DNA of 64,000 bases from a bacterium endosymbiont of Escarpia laminata (GTDB taxonomy: Bacteria; Pseudomonadota; Gammaproteobacteria; Chromatiales; Chromatiaceae): assembly GCA_003660235.1 (NCBI GenBank), contig QGON01000054.1, forward strand, positions 1 to 64,000, written 5' to 3'. Below the pieces are notes generated by a model, which saw only the letters and a program-made list of their open reading frames with translations, was not told the DNA's origin and did not search any database. The first letter of the stretch is position 1, and every line of letters begins with the position of its first letter. Below, in pieces: positions 21,076 to 30,736 of the stretch. Made by a program: the position numbers and the translations under genes.

Positions 21076-21208
21076 CTTGCATGTCTCCGAATGATAGCCA
21101 CCGTAACCATCTGCTGATGATCCGATAAAATTATGTTGTTTGAGATGGAGATAGAATTACTCACTGTTCTGACCACCAAGTCTACTCTGCGATTAGAGAC
21201 TTATCCAC

Positions 21209-21489
21209 CGCTGCCAGCCATGGAGAGCGAAGCGAAGGCTGGTAGTCCCCGGTAGCCGCGAGGCCGCACTGCTTACCCGGCGTGCCTTGCGCCAGAGGGG
21301 AAGCAAAGTAGGCATCCGAGCGCGGCGTCCAGTCATCGGGAGCTGGCAACGGAGCGGCAACGAGCTTGCGAGGTTGTCGCGTAGTGCCAGTGACCGGGAC
21401 GGCCGGGGCACAAACAGGTTGTCGAAGGCCGAGTCGATTTTGGGGACTGGGATGTCCCAAAATCTATCACGAGGTCGAAGACTCACTTG
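21209..21489 (+). mobile_element. 281-bp element, copy A (upstream of dnaA/rpmH)
   Basis: Runs from CGCTGCCAGCC to ACTCACTTG; its flanks differ from those of the other four copies exactly at these points. A hairpin (CCAGCC/GGCTGG) lies at element positions 6-34 and a second, GATTTTGGGGAC...GTCCCAAAATC, at 228-256. No terminal inverted repeat and no target duplication is visible. Joining the flanks gives TTATCCAC+A, a perfect DnaA box. Long open frames cross it in several phases, but none has a credible start or domain. Confidence 0.93.
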
Positions 21490-21533
21490 AATTTCAAGGC
21501 AGTGGGGTGTCTGTTTTTTGTTTCGGGTATTTG

Positions 21534-21561
21534 TTGACAAAATAAGGCCGTACGGTATATC
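21534..21561 (+). promoter_or_regulatory. Sigma-70 promoter of rpmH
   Basis: TTGACA at 21534-21539 and TATATC at 21556-21561 are separated by 16 bp. rpmH starts about 60 bp further on. The 281-bp element ends only 44 bp upstream of the -35 box. Confidence 0.75.
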
Positions 21562-21622
21562 CTACGTCTCTTTTTTTCGTCCGTATTTTACGGGAACGCC
21601 CAGTCAATATTCGGTATAGATC

Positions 21623-21757
21623 ATGAAAAGAACTTTTCAGCCCAGTAATATCAAACGCGTACGTACCCACGGCTTCCGGGCTCGTATGGCCACGCGCAAT
21701 GGTCGTAAGGTGATCAAATCCCGTCGTGCCAAGGGTCGTGCCTGTCTGACATCGTAA
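21623..21757 (+). CDS. rpmH: 50S ribosomal protein L34
   Basis: A 44-residue, strongly basic protein, [20 protein letters not shown] at the N-terminus, the standard L34 start and usual length. It is a small structural protein of the large subunit. The C-terminus is slightly unusual (KGRACLTS instead of the KGRARL type). It lies divergent from dnaA and just before rnpA, the classic origin-side cluster, with its own sigma-70 promoter. Confidence 0.97.
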   Translation: MKRTFQPSNIKRVRTHGFRARMATRNGRKVIKSRRAKGRACLTS

Positions 21758-21766
21758 TTTCTGTCC

Positions 21767-22132
21767 TTGCCGACAGTTTTGGGGAGTTTTCCCCGCAGAT
21801 TAAGATTATTGAAACCCGACGAATATCGTCGGGTTTTTAGTCGGGCAGAACGTTCAACAGATAATCTTTTTCTGGTGCTTGCGAGAGAAAATGGCCTGGA
21901 GTTTGCGAGACTGGGATTGGCAATTTCGAAAAAAAATACGCGCCGTGCAGTGGATCGTAACCGATTGAAACGATTGGTCCGCGAAAGTTTCAGGTTGAAT
22001 CAGGACTTGTTGGCAGGTCTGGATATCGTGGTGTTGAATCGGCGTGGTAAATTGCTTATGGACAACCACCGATATACGGCTTCATTATTGCGGCACTGGA
22101 AGAGGCTGGTAGAAAGATGCGCCATATCCTGA
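21767..22132 (+). CDS. rnpA: Ribonuclease P protein component
   Basis: A 121-residue basic protein that helps RNase P RNA cleave tRNA 5' leaders. The family signature RAVDRNRLKRLVRESFR is at about 60-77, after GLAISKKNTRR. The likely start is TTG at 21767, 9 bp after the rpmH stop; a TTG a few codons later is possible. A small hairpin (CTGTC/GACAG followed by TTTT) spans this start and may set the ratio of rpmH to rnpA. The 3' end overlaps yidD by 16 bp. Confidence 0.95.
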   Translation: MPTVLGSFPRRLRLLKPDEYRRVFSRAERSTDNLFLVLARENGLEFARLGLAISKKNTRRAVDRNRLKRLVRESFRLNQDLLAGLDIVVLNRRGKLLMDNHRYTASLLRHWKRLVERCAIS

Positions 22133-22353
22133 TCTTCCTTGTCCGGGGGTACCAGCTTATTATAAGCCCTTTCCTGGGAAATCACTGCCGCTTCTACCCA
22201 ACCTGCTCCGCCTACGCGGTTGAAGCCCTCGAAAAACATGGATTTTTTCGCGGCCTGATACTCTCTCTGCGTCGTGTCTCTCATTGTCACCCTTGGCACG
22301 AAGGTGGAATCGATCCGGTTCCAGAACCTACTGAAAAGAAGTCCCATGGATAA
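22117..22353 (+). CDS. yidD: Membrane protein insertion efficiency factor YidD
   Basis: A 78-residue member of the YidD family with the hallmark CRFYPTCSAYAVEAL (about 24-38) and a C-terminal HPWHEGGIDPVP. It has an amphipathic N-terminus (LIFLVRGYQLIISPFLG) and assists membrane protein insertion. It overlaps rnpA by 16 bp and yidC by 8 bp, suggesting tight translational coupling along rnpA-yidD-yidC. Confidence 0.95.
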   Translation: MRHILIFLVRGYQLIISPFLGNHCRFYPTCSAYAVEALEKHGFFRGLILSLRRVSHCHPWHEGGIDPVPEPTEKKSHG

Positions 22354-24004
22354 TATAAGACTGATTCTCCTGTTTGCCTTTGCCTTCATCTGCCTGATGC
22401 TTTATCAGGCATGGATGACCGATTATGGATCACCACAAGTCGTAGCGCCGCAACAGACGGCTGAAATCGTGCCTGCCGCAACTGAATCTGCCGGTGTGCC
22501 GACCGCTTCTGTAACTGCTGCGGCAACAGGCAGCGGAGATCAGGCCGTTCCCATAGCAGCGGGAATCACCACCTTGGGTGGGAAGATGGTCCGGGTTGAA
22601 ACTGATCTGCTGAAAGTCGAGATCTCAACGCTGGGTGGAACGATACTGCGTGTGCATCTACTCGATTATCTGGTCTCGCCAGAGACACCGGAGCAAAAAT
22701 TCGAACTCTTCTCTCCGGCGATGCCGAATCTGTTTATCGCCCAGTCCGGCATGATCGGCAGTGAGGAAGGTAAGGCGCCGACACATGAGTCTGAATACAA
22801 GATTGAACAGAGTGAGTTCCGTTTGGAGGATGGTCAGGACAAGATCGATGTAGCCATGACCTGGACAGGCAGTGATGGACTCAAGGTTACCAAGCACTTC
22901 ATCTTCAGTCGCGGCAGCTATCTCATCGATGTAGTCCACGAAGTGGATAACCAGTCAGTGAAACCCTGGGCTGCGAGAGACTATGCGCAACTGCAGCGTA
23001 CGGAACCGACGGATCAGTCACGACTGACCACTTACACCTATACAGGTGGCGTCTACTATAATCCGGAAGTGAAATACGAAAAGGTCGATTTCGACGAGAT
23101 GGCAGAAAAGCGGCTCAGTGTCGATGCCACCGATGGTTGGCTTGCCATGATCCAGCACTATTTTCTGGGAGCCTGGATTCCGCCGAAAACGCAGTTGGAA
23201 CACTATTATACTAACAGTCTGCCGGGGCCAAAATATCTTATCGGTAGCTACTCCCCATCCACGACGGTTGCCCCGGGTGACAGCCACAGTTTCAGCAAAC
23301 AGCTCTACGTCGGCCCGAAACTACAGGACCATCTGGAGACAGTTGCCCCTGGTTTGGAACTGACCGTGGATTATGGATGGCTGACCGTGATTGCTCAGCC
23401 AATCTTCTGGCTGTTGAAAAAGATCCACAGTTGGGTGGGCAACTGGGGTTGGTCGATTATCTTTCTGACCATCATCATCAAAGCGCTTTTCTTCAAGCTG
23501 TCGGAAACCAGCTATAAGTCGATGGCCAATATGCGCAAGCTGACGCCGAGACTTCAGGCCATGAAGGACCGTTACGGTGATGATAAGCAGCGCCTGAACC
23601 AGGCGATGATGGAGATGTATAAGAAGGAGAAGGTCAACCCCCTGGGTGGCTGTCTGCCGATTGTGGTGCAGATCCCTGTTTTCATCGCCCTCTACTGGGT
23701 GTTGCTGGAGAGTGTGGAGTTGCGGCATGCGCCGTTTGTGCTGTGGCTCGATAACCTAACCGCCAAGGATCCCTACTTCGTGTTGCCGCTGATCATGGGC
23801 GTCTCCATGTTCGTACAGCAAAAGCTCAATCCGGCACCACCGGATCCAATGCAGGCCAAGATCATGATGAGTCTGCCCTTCGTCTTTACCATTTTCTTCG
23901 CCTTCTTCCCGTCGGGTCTGGTGCTCTACTGGGTTGTGAACAATCTGATCTCCATTGCTCAGCAGTACTACATCACCCGTAAGATAGAGCAGGCGAGTAG
24001 TTAG
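22346..24004 (+). CDS. yidC: Membrane protein insertase YidC
   Basis: A 552-residue insertase of the inner membrane. The start MDNIRLILLFAFAFICLMLYQ is the standard N-terminal segment; the frame is open upstream but overlaps yidD there. A large periplasmic beta domain (about 70-335) is followed by the conserved membrane core: WGWSIIFLTIIIKALFF with the hydrophilic-groove region, KEKVNPLGGCLPIVVQIPVF and PSGLVLYWVVNNLISIAQQ. It works with SecYEG or alone, including for AtpE, whose gene lies in this window. Confidence 0.97.
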   Translation: MDNIRLILLFAFAFICLMLYQAWMTDYGSPQVVAPQQTAEIVPAATESAGVPTASVTAAATGSGDQAVPIAAGITTLGGKMVRVETDLLKVEISTLGGTILRVHLLDYLVSPETPEQKFELFSPAMPNLFIAQSGMIGSEEGKAPTHESEYKIEQSEFRLEDGQDKIDVAMTWTGSDGLKVTKHFIFSRGSYLIDVVHEVDNQSVKPWAARDYAQLQRTEPTDQSRLTTYTYTGGVYYNPEVKYEKVDFDEMAEKRLSVDATDGWLAMIQHYFLGAWIPPKTQLEHYYTNSLPGPKYLIGSYSPSTTVAPGDSHSFSKQLYVGPKLQDHLETVAPGLELTVDYGWLTVIAQPIFWLLKKIHSWVGNWGWSIIFLTIIIKALFFKLSETSYKSMANMRKLTPRLQAMKDRYGDDKQRLNQAMMEMYKKEKVNPLGGCLPIVVQIPVFIALYWVLLESVELRHAPFVLWLDNLTAKDPYFVLPLIMGVSMFVQQKLNPAPPDPMQAKIMMSLPFVFTIFFAFFPSGLVLYWVVNNLISIAQQYYITRKIEQASS

Positions 24005-24019
24005 CATCGGCTAATCAAA

Positions 24020-25366
24020 GTGCAGCTGCGAGATACGATCGCTGCTGTTGCCACCCCGCCCGGCCGTGGCGGGGTCGGTATCATTCGGGTTTCAGGTCCG
24101 CGTTGTGTCGATGTGGCCAAAGCGGTGGCAGGTAATCTGCCGAACCCCAGGCATGCGCACTTCTGCAGTTTTTCTGATGCTGATGGATCTACCATTGACG
24201 AAGGCATCTGCCTCTATTTTCCTGCCCCCAACTCCTTCACCGGTGAAGATGTCCTTGAACTGCAGGGACATGGCGGACCGCTTATTCTCGATCTAATGCT
24301 GCAGCGGGTGCTGGCGACCGGCGTTCGTGCCGCCCGCCCAGGGGAATTCAGTGAACGTGCCTTCCTCAACGGCAAACTCGACCTTGCCCAGGCTGAGGCG
24401 ATTGCCGATCTGATAGATGCAGAGACCACATCTGCAGCCCGTTTGGCCAGTCGTACCCTGCAGGGTGTTTTCTCCGAGCGAATCCACAAGCTGGTTGAAG
24501 GGCTCATCAACCTGAGGCTCTATGTTGAATCGGCCATCGACTTTCCTGAAGAGGAGATAGACTTCCTCACTGATGGAAAAGTGAGTACTCACTTACAGGC
24601 AATCATTGATGAACTCGCTGCTGTGCAGAAAAGTGCCCACACAGGACGTCTGATGCGTGATGGCATGACACTGGTCATTGCCGGTCGTCCCAATGCGGGA
24701 AAGTCGAGTCTGCTCAATGCGCTGGCGGAAAGGGATTCCGCGATCGTGACAGAGATTCCGGGCACTACAAGGGATCTGTTGCGGGAGCAGATACAGATCG
24801 ACGGGATGCCGATCCATATCATCGATACAGCAGGCATGCGTGAGAGTACCGATCCGGTTGAACAGGAAGGAATACGGCGGGCGAGAAATGAGATAGACCA
24901 GGCAGATCGCATCCTCTGGGTCTTCGATGACAGGGATGACCCCAACCACCTCGCGCTGGATCGGGAGAGCCTGCCAGAGCATGTTCCTCTGACGCTGATC
25001 AGAAACAAAATCGACCTGAGCGGCAGCCCCCCTGCTCTGACGGTCGATGAGGGATTGACTGAGATTGCCATCGCTGCCAAGTCCTCGCTGGGGATCGAAC
25101 TGCTAAAGGATCATCTGAAACAGGCCATGGGCTACACTGGCAGTGTGGAAGGTGAATTTATCGCCCGTCGCCGTCACTTGAATGCGCTGGCAAACGCCAT
25201 GAATCTTCTTCATCAGGGAATGCGGATGCTGGAAGAAACTGCCGCTGGCGAGCTGCTGGCGGAAGACCTCCGTCTCGCCCAGCAATCTCTCAGCGAGATA
25301 ACCGGGGAATTCACTGCTGACGACCTGCTGGGTCGTATCTTTTCCACCTTTTGTATCGGCAAGTAA
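24020..25366 (+). CDS. mnmE: tRNA uridine-5-carboxymethylaminomethyl GTPase MnmE
   Basis: A 448-residue GTPase that, with MnmG, modifies U34 of certain tRNAs. It starts at GTG 24020 ([20 protein letters not shown]). The folate-binding N-terminal domain is followed by the inserted G domain: [14 protein letters not shown] (G1), [10 protein letters not shown] (G2), DTAGMRES (G3) and RNKID (G4). The C-terminus ends FCIGK, the conserved CxGK motif. Its partner mnmG lies 1.8 kb downstream, beyond three unrelated or broken genes. Confidence 0.97.
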   Translation: MQLRDTIAAVATPPGRGGVGIIRVSGPRCVDVAKAVAGNLPNPRHAHFCSFSDADGSTIDEGICLYFPAPNSFTGEDVLELQGHGGPLILDLMLQRVLATGVRAARPGEFSERAFLNGKLDLAQAEAIADLIDAETTSAARLASRTLQGVFSERIHKLVEGLINLRLYVESAIDFPEEEIDFLTDGKVSTHLQAIIDELAAVQKSAHTGRLMRDGMTLVIAGRPNAGKSSLLNALAERDSAIVTEIPGTTRDLLREQIQIDGMPIHIIDTAGMRESTDPVEQEGIRRARNEIDQADRILWVFDDRDDPNHLALDRESLPEHVPLTLIRNKIDLSGSPPALTVDEGLTEIAIAAKSSLGIELLKDHLKQAMGYTGSVEGEFIARRRHLNALANAMNLLHQGMRMLEETAAGELLAEDLRLAQQSLSEITGEFTADDLLGRIFSTFCIGK

Positions 25367-25404
25367 AACGGGTTTTTTCAGCAGAAGTTATTGTGAGAAG
25401 CGGT

Positions 25405-26019
25405 ATGAGCAGCAAGGCGCATTGGGAAAAGGTCTATAGAGAAAAGTCACCATTTGAAGTCAGCTGGTACCAAAAAGCCTCAAACATCTCTTTTGAGATG
25501 ATGGAAAGGAGTGGGCTTGAGGACCAACCGGCTATCATCGATGTGGGTGGCGGCGCTTCAGTACTGGTGGACAGACTGCTGAAGGAAGGTCTGAACAATC
25601 TCACGGTATTGGATATCTCGTCCACGGGCATGGAGTATGCCAAAGTGCGCCTTGGTGACAGGGCAACTTTGATAAACTGGATAGAGTCGGATATCACCGA
25701 ATTTGAGTCAACGAAACAGTACGATATTTGGCATGACCGGGCGGTATTCCACTTTCTCACCGATGCAGAAATGCGCGAGAAATATCTGGGCGTCATGCGA
25801 CGTTCTTTGAAAGTGGATGGTAGTGTGATCATCGCTGCGTTTGCCCTTGGCGGACCGACAAAGTGCAGCGGTCTGGATATCGTGCAGTATGATGCCGAAA
25901 AAATGAAGAAGGTTATGGGAAGTGAATTTGTGCTGTTAGAACAGCGTAATGAAAGACATATTACCCCGGCAGAGCAACTTCAGGATTTTGGCTACTACCG
26001 TTTTCGCAGGCAGATATAG
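25405..26019 (+). CDS. Class I SAM-dependent methyltransferase
   Basis: A 204-residue protein starting at ATG 25405 (MSSKAHWEKVYREKSPFEVSW), with GAGAAG a few bases upstream. The SAM-binding motif is IIDVGGGASVLVD near residue 44, with the acidic end of strand 2 in LTVLDIS and motif post-I around WIESDITEF. HWEKVY...WYQ is the usual N-terminus of a methyltransferase family related to thiopurine/tellurite-type enzymes. The substrate is not predictable. It stands between mnmE and a decayed region. Confidence 0.85.
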   Translation: MSSKAHWEKVYREKSPFEVSWYQKASNISFEMMERSGLEDQPAIIDVGGGASVLVDRLLKEGLNNLTVLDISSTGMEYAKVRLGDRATLINWIESDITEFESTKQYDIWHDRAVFHFLTDAEMREKYLGVMRRSLKVDGSVIIAAFALGGPTKCSGLDIVQYDAEKMKKVMGSEFVLLEQRNERHITPAEQLQDFGYYRFRRQI

Positions 26020-26117
26020 ATACCGCTTGAGCCACCACACTTTCTATTGAATGAAAACACCGCCGCCGGGGATGGTTACCAAGCAAGCTGATGAAAAGAG
26101 GTTTAGTGAGCGTGTGA

Positions 26118-26340
26118 CAGCAAGAGCGCCTGCGCTGGCTGGATTTTGGCGATGGTGCAGTGCAGTCGATTATCGATCTTGATTATCCCGATCAGCTGAT
26201 CTCCCCGGTTTACCACGCAATGTTGGCACCGATGCTGTTTGTGCCTATACCAAAAGTTTCAGCCAAGCCTTATGGAACGTGCGGCGCTGTTTATGACAAA
26301 CGAGTGGTTTGCCTTTCAGTTCCGGAGTACAAAAATATAG
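26118..26340 (+). pseudogene. Decayed gene fragment, possibly spermidine synthase-like
   Basis: Directly after an in-frame stop codon the plus strand reads QQERLRWLDFGDGAVQSII and continues DLDYPDQLISPVYHAMLAP. This resembles the N-terminal part of spermidine synthase-like methyltransferases. The next part changes frame and ends ALFMTNEWFAFQFRSTKI before a stop at 26338-26340. There is no start codon, the SAM-binding core is missing, and total length is under 80 codons. I read this as the remnant of a deleted gene; the family is tentative. The rest of 26020-26506 shows no other gene. Confidence 0.45.
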
Positions 26341-26506
26341 AATTGCTTGCCTTCCATAGCAACTGTTCGGTGAGCTTGAATCCCGCGCAGCAGGGATGAC
26401 GAAGCATTGGAGAATAGCATTTTTGTCGCTGGCGGAGAGGATGCGTCAGGAAAATCCTGTCGGCAGTGGTGTATTTTAAGATTAATTTAGGTGATTGGAG
26501 ATAACA

Positions 26507-27180
26507 ATGGATACGATAGAAGTCAGCTTCCCCGGAGGAAAGCGAATCGATGCCAAGGTTGGGAATTTTGTCATCCACACAGATCAAGCAGAAAAATATG
26601 GGGGTAGTGCGTCGGCGCCGGAACCCTTCGATCTGTTTCTTGCCTCCATCGCCACATGTGCAGGTATCTTCGCCTGGAATTTTTGTGAAATCCGGCAACT
26701 CTCAACAGAAGGCATGGCGCTGCACATGGATTGTGAACGGGATGAGAAGAAGAAACTCTTCTCCCATATTATTTTGAGACTCACACTGCCGGCGGATTTT
26801 CCCGAAAAATATCAAAAGGGTATTCTCCGGGCGATGGAACTCTGTGCGGTGAAAAGACACATCAAGTGAGTCTTCGACCTCGTGATAGATTTTGGGACAT
26901 CCCAGTCCCCAAAATCGACTCGGCCTTCGACAACCTGTTTGTGCCCCGGCCGTCCCGGTCACTGGCACTACGCGACAACCTCGCAAGCTCGTTGCCGCTC
27001 CGTTGCCAGCTCCCGATGACTGGACGCCGCGCTCGGATGCCTACTTTGCTTCCCCTCTGGCGCAAGGCACGCCGGGTAAGCAGTGCGGCCTCGCGGCTAC
27101 CGGGGACTACCAGCCTTCGCTTCGCTCTCCATGGCTGGCAGCGGATGGATTCACCGGCATTTTCAATTGAACTGAAATAA
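26507..27180 (+). pseudogene. OsmC-family gene interrupted by the 281-bp element
   Basis: Starts at ATG 26507 with GGAG upstream. The first 118 codons give an OsmC/Ohr-like protein: IEVSFPGGKRIDAKVGNF, GGSASAPEPFDLFLASIATC with the first conserved Cys, and MELCAVKRH with the second. At 26863 the 281-bp element begins and brings a stop within two codons. After it, 27144-27180 encodes DSPAFSIELK and a stop. Joining 26862 to 27144 gives ...AVKRHMMDSPAFSIELK in frame, a normal OsmC C-terminus (130 aa). The truncated product, 120 aa, may retain some activity because both cysteines remain. Confidence 0.88.
26863..27143 (-). mobile_element. 281-bp element, copy B (inside an osmC-family gene)
   Basis: Reverse orientation to copy A, same length and same sequence. 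It is inserted after codon 118 of the osmC-family gene. The two flanks rejoin exactly in frame without removal or addition of any base, so the insertion made no target-site duplication. Confidence 0.93.
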
Positions 27181-27198
27181 CAGAGTCATCGGCGTTTA

Positions 27199-29073
27199 AT
27201 GTTTTACACCGACACCTATGATGTGATTGTAGTGGGGGGCGGCCATGCCGGCACCGAGGCTGCGCTGGCCGCTGCGCGTATGGGTGCCCGAACCTTGCTG
27301 CTGACCCACAATATAGAGACCCTTGGACAGATGAGCTGTAACCCGGCCATCGGGGGCATAGGTAAGGGCCATTTAGTGAAAGAGGTGGATGCACTGGGCG
27401 GCATCATGGCCCATGCAGCGGACCTCGGTGGTATCCAGTTCCGCATTCTCAACTCCCGCAAGGGTCCCGCAGTGCGAGCCACCCGGGCGCAGGCGGATCG
27501 GGTTCGTTATAAGGCTGCGGTGAGATTTGCCCTGGAGAATCAACCCAATCTCGATCTCTTTCAACAGGCGGTGGACGACCTGTTGGTTGAGGGGGATAGG
27601 GTCACCGGTGTCACGACACAGATGGGTTTGAAGTTCAGAGCCCGCGCAGTGGTGTTGACGGTGGGTACCTTCCTTGGAGGCCGCATCCATATAGGATTGT
27701 CCAACTATGAAGGGGGACGCGCCGGTGATCCCCCTGCAAATGCCCTCTCCCGCCGCCTTCGGGAGTTGCCGTTTAAGGTGGAACGCCTCAAAACCGGTAC
27801 CCCGCCGCGCATCGACGGGCGCAGCATAGATTATTCAGTGCTGCAGGAGCAGCCGGGGGATGAGCCGACACCGGTTTTCTCCTTTCTGGGTCAGCGGGAG
27901 GAACACCCGCGACAGATCAGTTGTTACATCACCCATACCAACGAACAGACCCATGACATCATCCGTGGTGGCATGTCCCGCTCGCCAATGTACACCGGTG
28001 TGATCGAGGGGGTTGGGCCGAGATACTGTCCCTCCATCGAAGACAAGATTGTCCGCTTTGCCGATAAGAACTCCCATCAGATCTTCATCGAACCAGAGGG
28101 CCTGGATACCAACGAGGTCTATCCTAACGGCATCTCCACCAGCCTGCCCTTTGATGTGCAGTATGAACTGGTGCGCTCTATGAAGGGATTTGCCCAGGCC
28201 CACATCATCCGTCCGGGTTATGCCATCGAGTATGACTTTTTTGATCCCCGTGGCCTCAAGTTTTCATTGCAGACCCAGCATATGGCCGGGCTCTTTTTTG
28301 CCGGACAGATCAATGGCACCACAGGCTATGAAGAGGCAGCGGCCCAGGGTCTGCTGGCAGGTTTGAATGCGGTGCGATTAAGCCGGGAACAGGAGGCCTG
28401 GTCTCCCCGGCGGGATGAAGCCTATCTCGGCGTGATGGTTGATGATCTGGTTACCCAAGGTACAGCTGAACCCTACCGTATGTTTACCAGCCGGGCTGAA
28501 TACCGGTTGTTGCTGCGGGAGGACAATGCCGACCTGCGGTTAACCGAAACAGGGCGCGAACTCGGTCTGGTGTCTGACAGACGCTGGGCTGCCTTTGAGA
28601 AGAAGCGTGAAGCGATAGCACGGGAGCAGCAACGACTGCGGGATACCTGGGTACGGCCGAGGGATCTTTCGGAGGATGAGGCAACTCAGGTGATGGGTGC
28701 TCCCTTGACAAAGGAAGTGCGGGCCCTGGAACTGCTGGTGCGGCCCGAGGTGACCTATGCCGGATTGATGAGTCTGCCCGGCATCGGGCCAGGTGAGCAG
28801 GATCGGCAGGTGGCCGAGCAGATCGAAGTTCAGGCTAAATATGCCGGCTATATCGACCGGCAGCGGGATGAGATCGATCGGCAGCGGGCGAATGAATTCA
28901 TGTCTCTGCCCGACGATTTTGATTTTGAGAAAGTCCGGGGACTCTCCGCGGAGATAAGGGAGAAGTTTCAGCGCCACCGGCCGGATACCCTGGGTCAGGC
29001 GGGACGCATTCCCGGGGTTACCCCTGCGGCTATATCGATGTTGCTGATCCATCTGAAACGGGTGCCGGCATAG
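27199..29073 (+). CDS. mnmG: tRNA uridine-5-carboxymethylaminomethyl modification enzyme MnmG
   Basis: A 624-residue FAD enzyme, partner of MnmE. The FAD-binding Rossmann motif [20 protein letters not shown] is at residues 8-27. Conserved blocks include [51 protein letters not shown] and [21 protein letters not shown]. The C-terminal helical domain ends near [18 protein letters not shown]. It starts 18 bp after the interrupted osmC-family gene and overlaps rsmG by one base. Confidence 0.98.
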   Translation: MFYTDTYDVIVVGGGHAGTEAALAAARMGARTLLLTHNIETLGQMSCNPAIGGIGKGHLVKEVDALGGIMAHAADLGGIQFRILNSRKGPAVRATRAQADRVRYKAAVRFALENQPNLDLFQQAVDDLLVEGDRVTGVTTQMGLKFRARAVVLTVGTFLGGRIHIGLSNYEGGRAGDPPANALSRRLRELPFKVERLKTGTPPRIDGRSIDYSVLQEQPGDEPTPVFSFLGQREEHPRQISCYITHTNEQTHDIIRGGMSRSPMYTGVIEGVGPRYCPSIEDKIVRFADKNSHQIFIEPEGLDTNEVYPNGISTSLPFDVQYELVRSMKGFAQAHIIRPGYAIEYDFFDPRGLKFSLQTQHMAGLFFAGQINGTTGYEEAAAQGLLAGLNAVRLSREQEAWSPRRDEAYLGVMVDDLVTQGTAEPYRMFTSRAEYRLLLREDNADLRLTETGRELGLVSDRRWAAFEKKREAIAREQQRLRDTWVRPRDLSEDEATQVMGAPLTKEVRALELLVRPEVTYAGLMSLPGIGPGEQDRQVAEQIEVQAKYAGYIDRQRDEIDRQRANEFMSLPDDFDFEKVRGLSAEIREKFQRHRPDTLGQAGRIPGVTPAAISMLLIHLKRVPA

Positions 29074-29708
29074 TGACAAAAGCGTTGGCAGAGTCCCGCT
29101 GGGGCGAGCGGCTGGATCAGGGTCTCAGCAGAATGTCCCTATCGGTCCCGGCAGATGTAGGTGAGCACTTACTCCGCTTTATTAGCCTGCTGCTAAAGTG
29201 GAACAAGGCCTATAATCTTACCGCCGTGCGTGACCCACTGGAGATGGTGGACCGGCATCTGCTCGACAGCCTTTCGGTGCTTCCCCATCTTCACGGTGAA
29301 GAAATTTTAGATATGGGAACGGGTCCGGGCCTTCCCGGCATCCCTTTGGCGCTGCTACGGCCGGATGCCCATTTCGTATTGCTCGACAGTAACAATAAAA
29401 AGATCCGTTTTGTTCGTCAGGTCGTGCTTGAGTTGGGAATAGTGAATGTTATTCCCGTGCATGCCAGGGTCGAAACCTACCAGCCAAATCACCCCTTCGA
29501 CACCTTGATCTCCAGGGCCTTCACTGCCCTGCCCCGGATGGTTGAACTGACCCGCCATCTGCGTGCTCCCGGTTGCCGCTTGCTGGCGATGAAGGGAATG
29601 GTGCCGGAAGATGAGATTGCCGGACTTCCGGCGGGGATGATAAAGGAAGTGATCCGGTTACAAGTGCCGTTCACTGATGCTGAGCGGCATCTGATTATTG
29701 TCGAATAA
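29073..29708 (+). CDS. rsmG: 16S rRNA (guanine-527-N7)-methyltransferase RsmG
   Basis: A 211-residue SAM methyltransferase that methylates G527 of 16S rRNA. It begins at GTG 29073, sharing one base with the mnmG stop. Family blocks: LLKWNKAYNLTAVRDP, HLLDSLSVLPHL, and the SAM motif ILDMGTGPGLPGIPLA (usually DVGTGAGLPG), then LLDSNNKKIRFVRQVVLELG and LISRAFTALPRMVEL. Order mnmG-rsmG-parA-parB is the standard one. Confidence 0.96.
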   Translation: MTKALAESRWGERLDQGLSRMSLSVPADVGEHLLRFISLLLKWNKAYNLTAVRDPLEMVDRHLLDSLSVLPHLHGEEILDMGTGPGLPGIPLALLRPDAHFVLLDSNNKKIRFVRQVVLELGIVNVIPVHARVETYQPNHPFDTLISRAFTALPRMVELTRHLRAPGCRLLAMKGMVPEDEIAGLPAGMIKEVIRLQVPFTDAERHLIIVE

Positions 29709-29744
29709 TCTTATTACGATGAAATTATTCAGCATAAATATGAC

Positions 29745-29898
29745 GTAGGCCGGATTAGACGCGTAATGGCAAAAAGCTGGAATTTGGCGCACCATTTTTT
29801 GTGCGATGCAATCCGACAAAACAACGTCGGCTTACGATGCGCGGTAAGCCAGGCCAGGAAATTCAAGCTTGGCACGGTGCGCATCTAACCCGACCTAC
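29745..29898. repeat. REP-like double hairpin, family 3, copy 1
   Basis: Starts GTAGGCCGGATTAGACGCG and ends GCATCTAACCCGACCTAC, with inner copies of the same kind of arm (GCAATCCGAC; GTCGGCTTACGATGCG). The whole folds as two hairpins or one long imperfect one. A related element lies at 57872-58023. It fills the gap between rsmG and the PEP-CTERM gene. Confidence 0.75.
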
Positions 29899-29931
29899 AA
29901 TCTGCTGCCTTCAAATGGTTCAGACCGGCAC

Positions 29932-30582
29932 TTACTTGTCAGTGTAGTTGTCTCCACCAAACTGCTTCCAGCGGCGCCGAAAAAAGACGAGTACCAGAAT
30001 GGCCGATCCGAACAGCAGATAGGTTCGTGGTTCAGGTACCTGGGCAGAGTAGGCGAAGTTATCGATATTCAGAAAACGGCCTGAAAGAGATTCGAAGGAA
30101 ATGGAACTGATGGCTTCATCCGAGATAAACCCGGCAAAGGTTCTTTGGTGATGATTTGCGGTTGCTATGTCAAAGATATCCCCGGAGGACAAAACGACCC
30201 GAACGTCTGAGGCAAACGGCCGGAAGGTCATCAAGTCCACACCGATGGCATAGATGGACTGAGGCAGATAGGCGGTGATGCGGCCATCAGCCTGTTGGTC
30301 AGAGAGCACATCCCCGGAGTCCCAGTCGTAGAATCTGCGGTAGTAGTCGGGATCCACGGTATAGAGATTACCGCTGCCCTGGAAAACAACATCGGTAAAA
30401 TGGGCCTGCTCATGGTAGGAGCGCCAGCGCCGCCGTTCATTTTCCTCGAAATCTATGGTGGTGACACTACCCAGCCTGCTGGAAAAGGTGTCCCAGTCGT
30501 TAAAGGTGATAATGCTGGCCTGTGTGGCGCTGGTCACTGCCAAGAGCAGCATGAGAACCGCCCATTTACCCATTGATGTCAC
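29932..30582 (-). CDS. PEP-CTERM sorting-domain protein
   Basis: A 216-residue secreted protein. It starts at GTG 30582 because GAGGA is well spaced for it; ATG 30573 is the alternative. Signal peptide: MGKWAVLMLLLAVTSATQAS. The C-terminus has the tripartite PEP-CTERM signal: VPEPRTYLLF, a hydrophobic helix (GSAILVLVFF) and a basic cluster RRRWK. Such proteins are processed by exosortase and linked to the cell surface or exopolysaccharide. The central domain is beta-rich, of unknown function. No exosortase gene is in the window. Confidence 0.85.
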   Translation of the reverse strand: MTSMGKWAVLMLLLAVTSATQASIITFNDWDTFSSRLGSVTTIDFEENERRRWRSYHEQAHFTDVVFQGSGNLYTVDPDYYRRFYDWDSGDVLSDQQADGRITAYLPQSIYAIGVDLMTFRPFASDVRVVLSSGDIFDIATANHHQRTFAGFISDEAISSISFESLSGRFLNIDNFAYSAQVPEPRTYLLFGSAILVLVFFRRRWKQFGGDNYTDK

Positions 30583-30736
30583 ACCGATTCCTCAAATTCG
30601 ATCTGTACTTAAAAGAGGTAGTCGGTCATTTCAGGGCGTAGTTTAATTATTCAGGATATTGTTTCCTTTTCAGCAGCTGGCAAAAACCATGAAATTCTGA
30701 TCTTCATATACAGAGCAGGTATCGTAGCGGCCTCCT

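Noticed and set aside
21209-21489. 281-bp element as a group II intron or retron
   Set aside because: No domain V-like hairpin, no GUGYG at the 5' end, and no reverse transcriptase ORF. Intron-like exact restoration of genes is notable, but insertion also occurred in intergenic DNA in both orientations.
26866-27180. Open frames of about 70-120 codons across each 281-bp copy (for example SLRPRDRFWDIPVPKIDSAF…)
   Set aside because: Several frames on both strands are open at once, none has a credible ribosome site or known domain, and in copies A-E the frames run into unrelated flanks. I treat them as a by-product of base composition, not as a gene.
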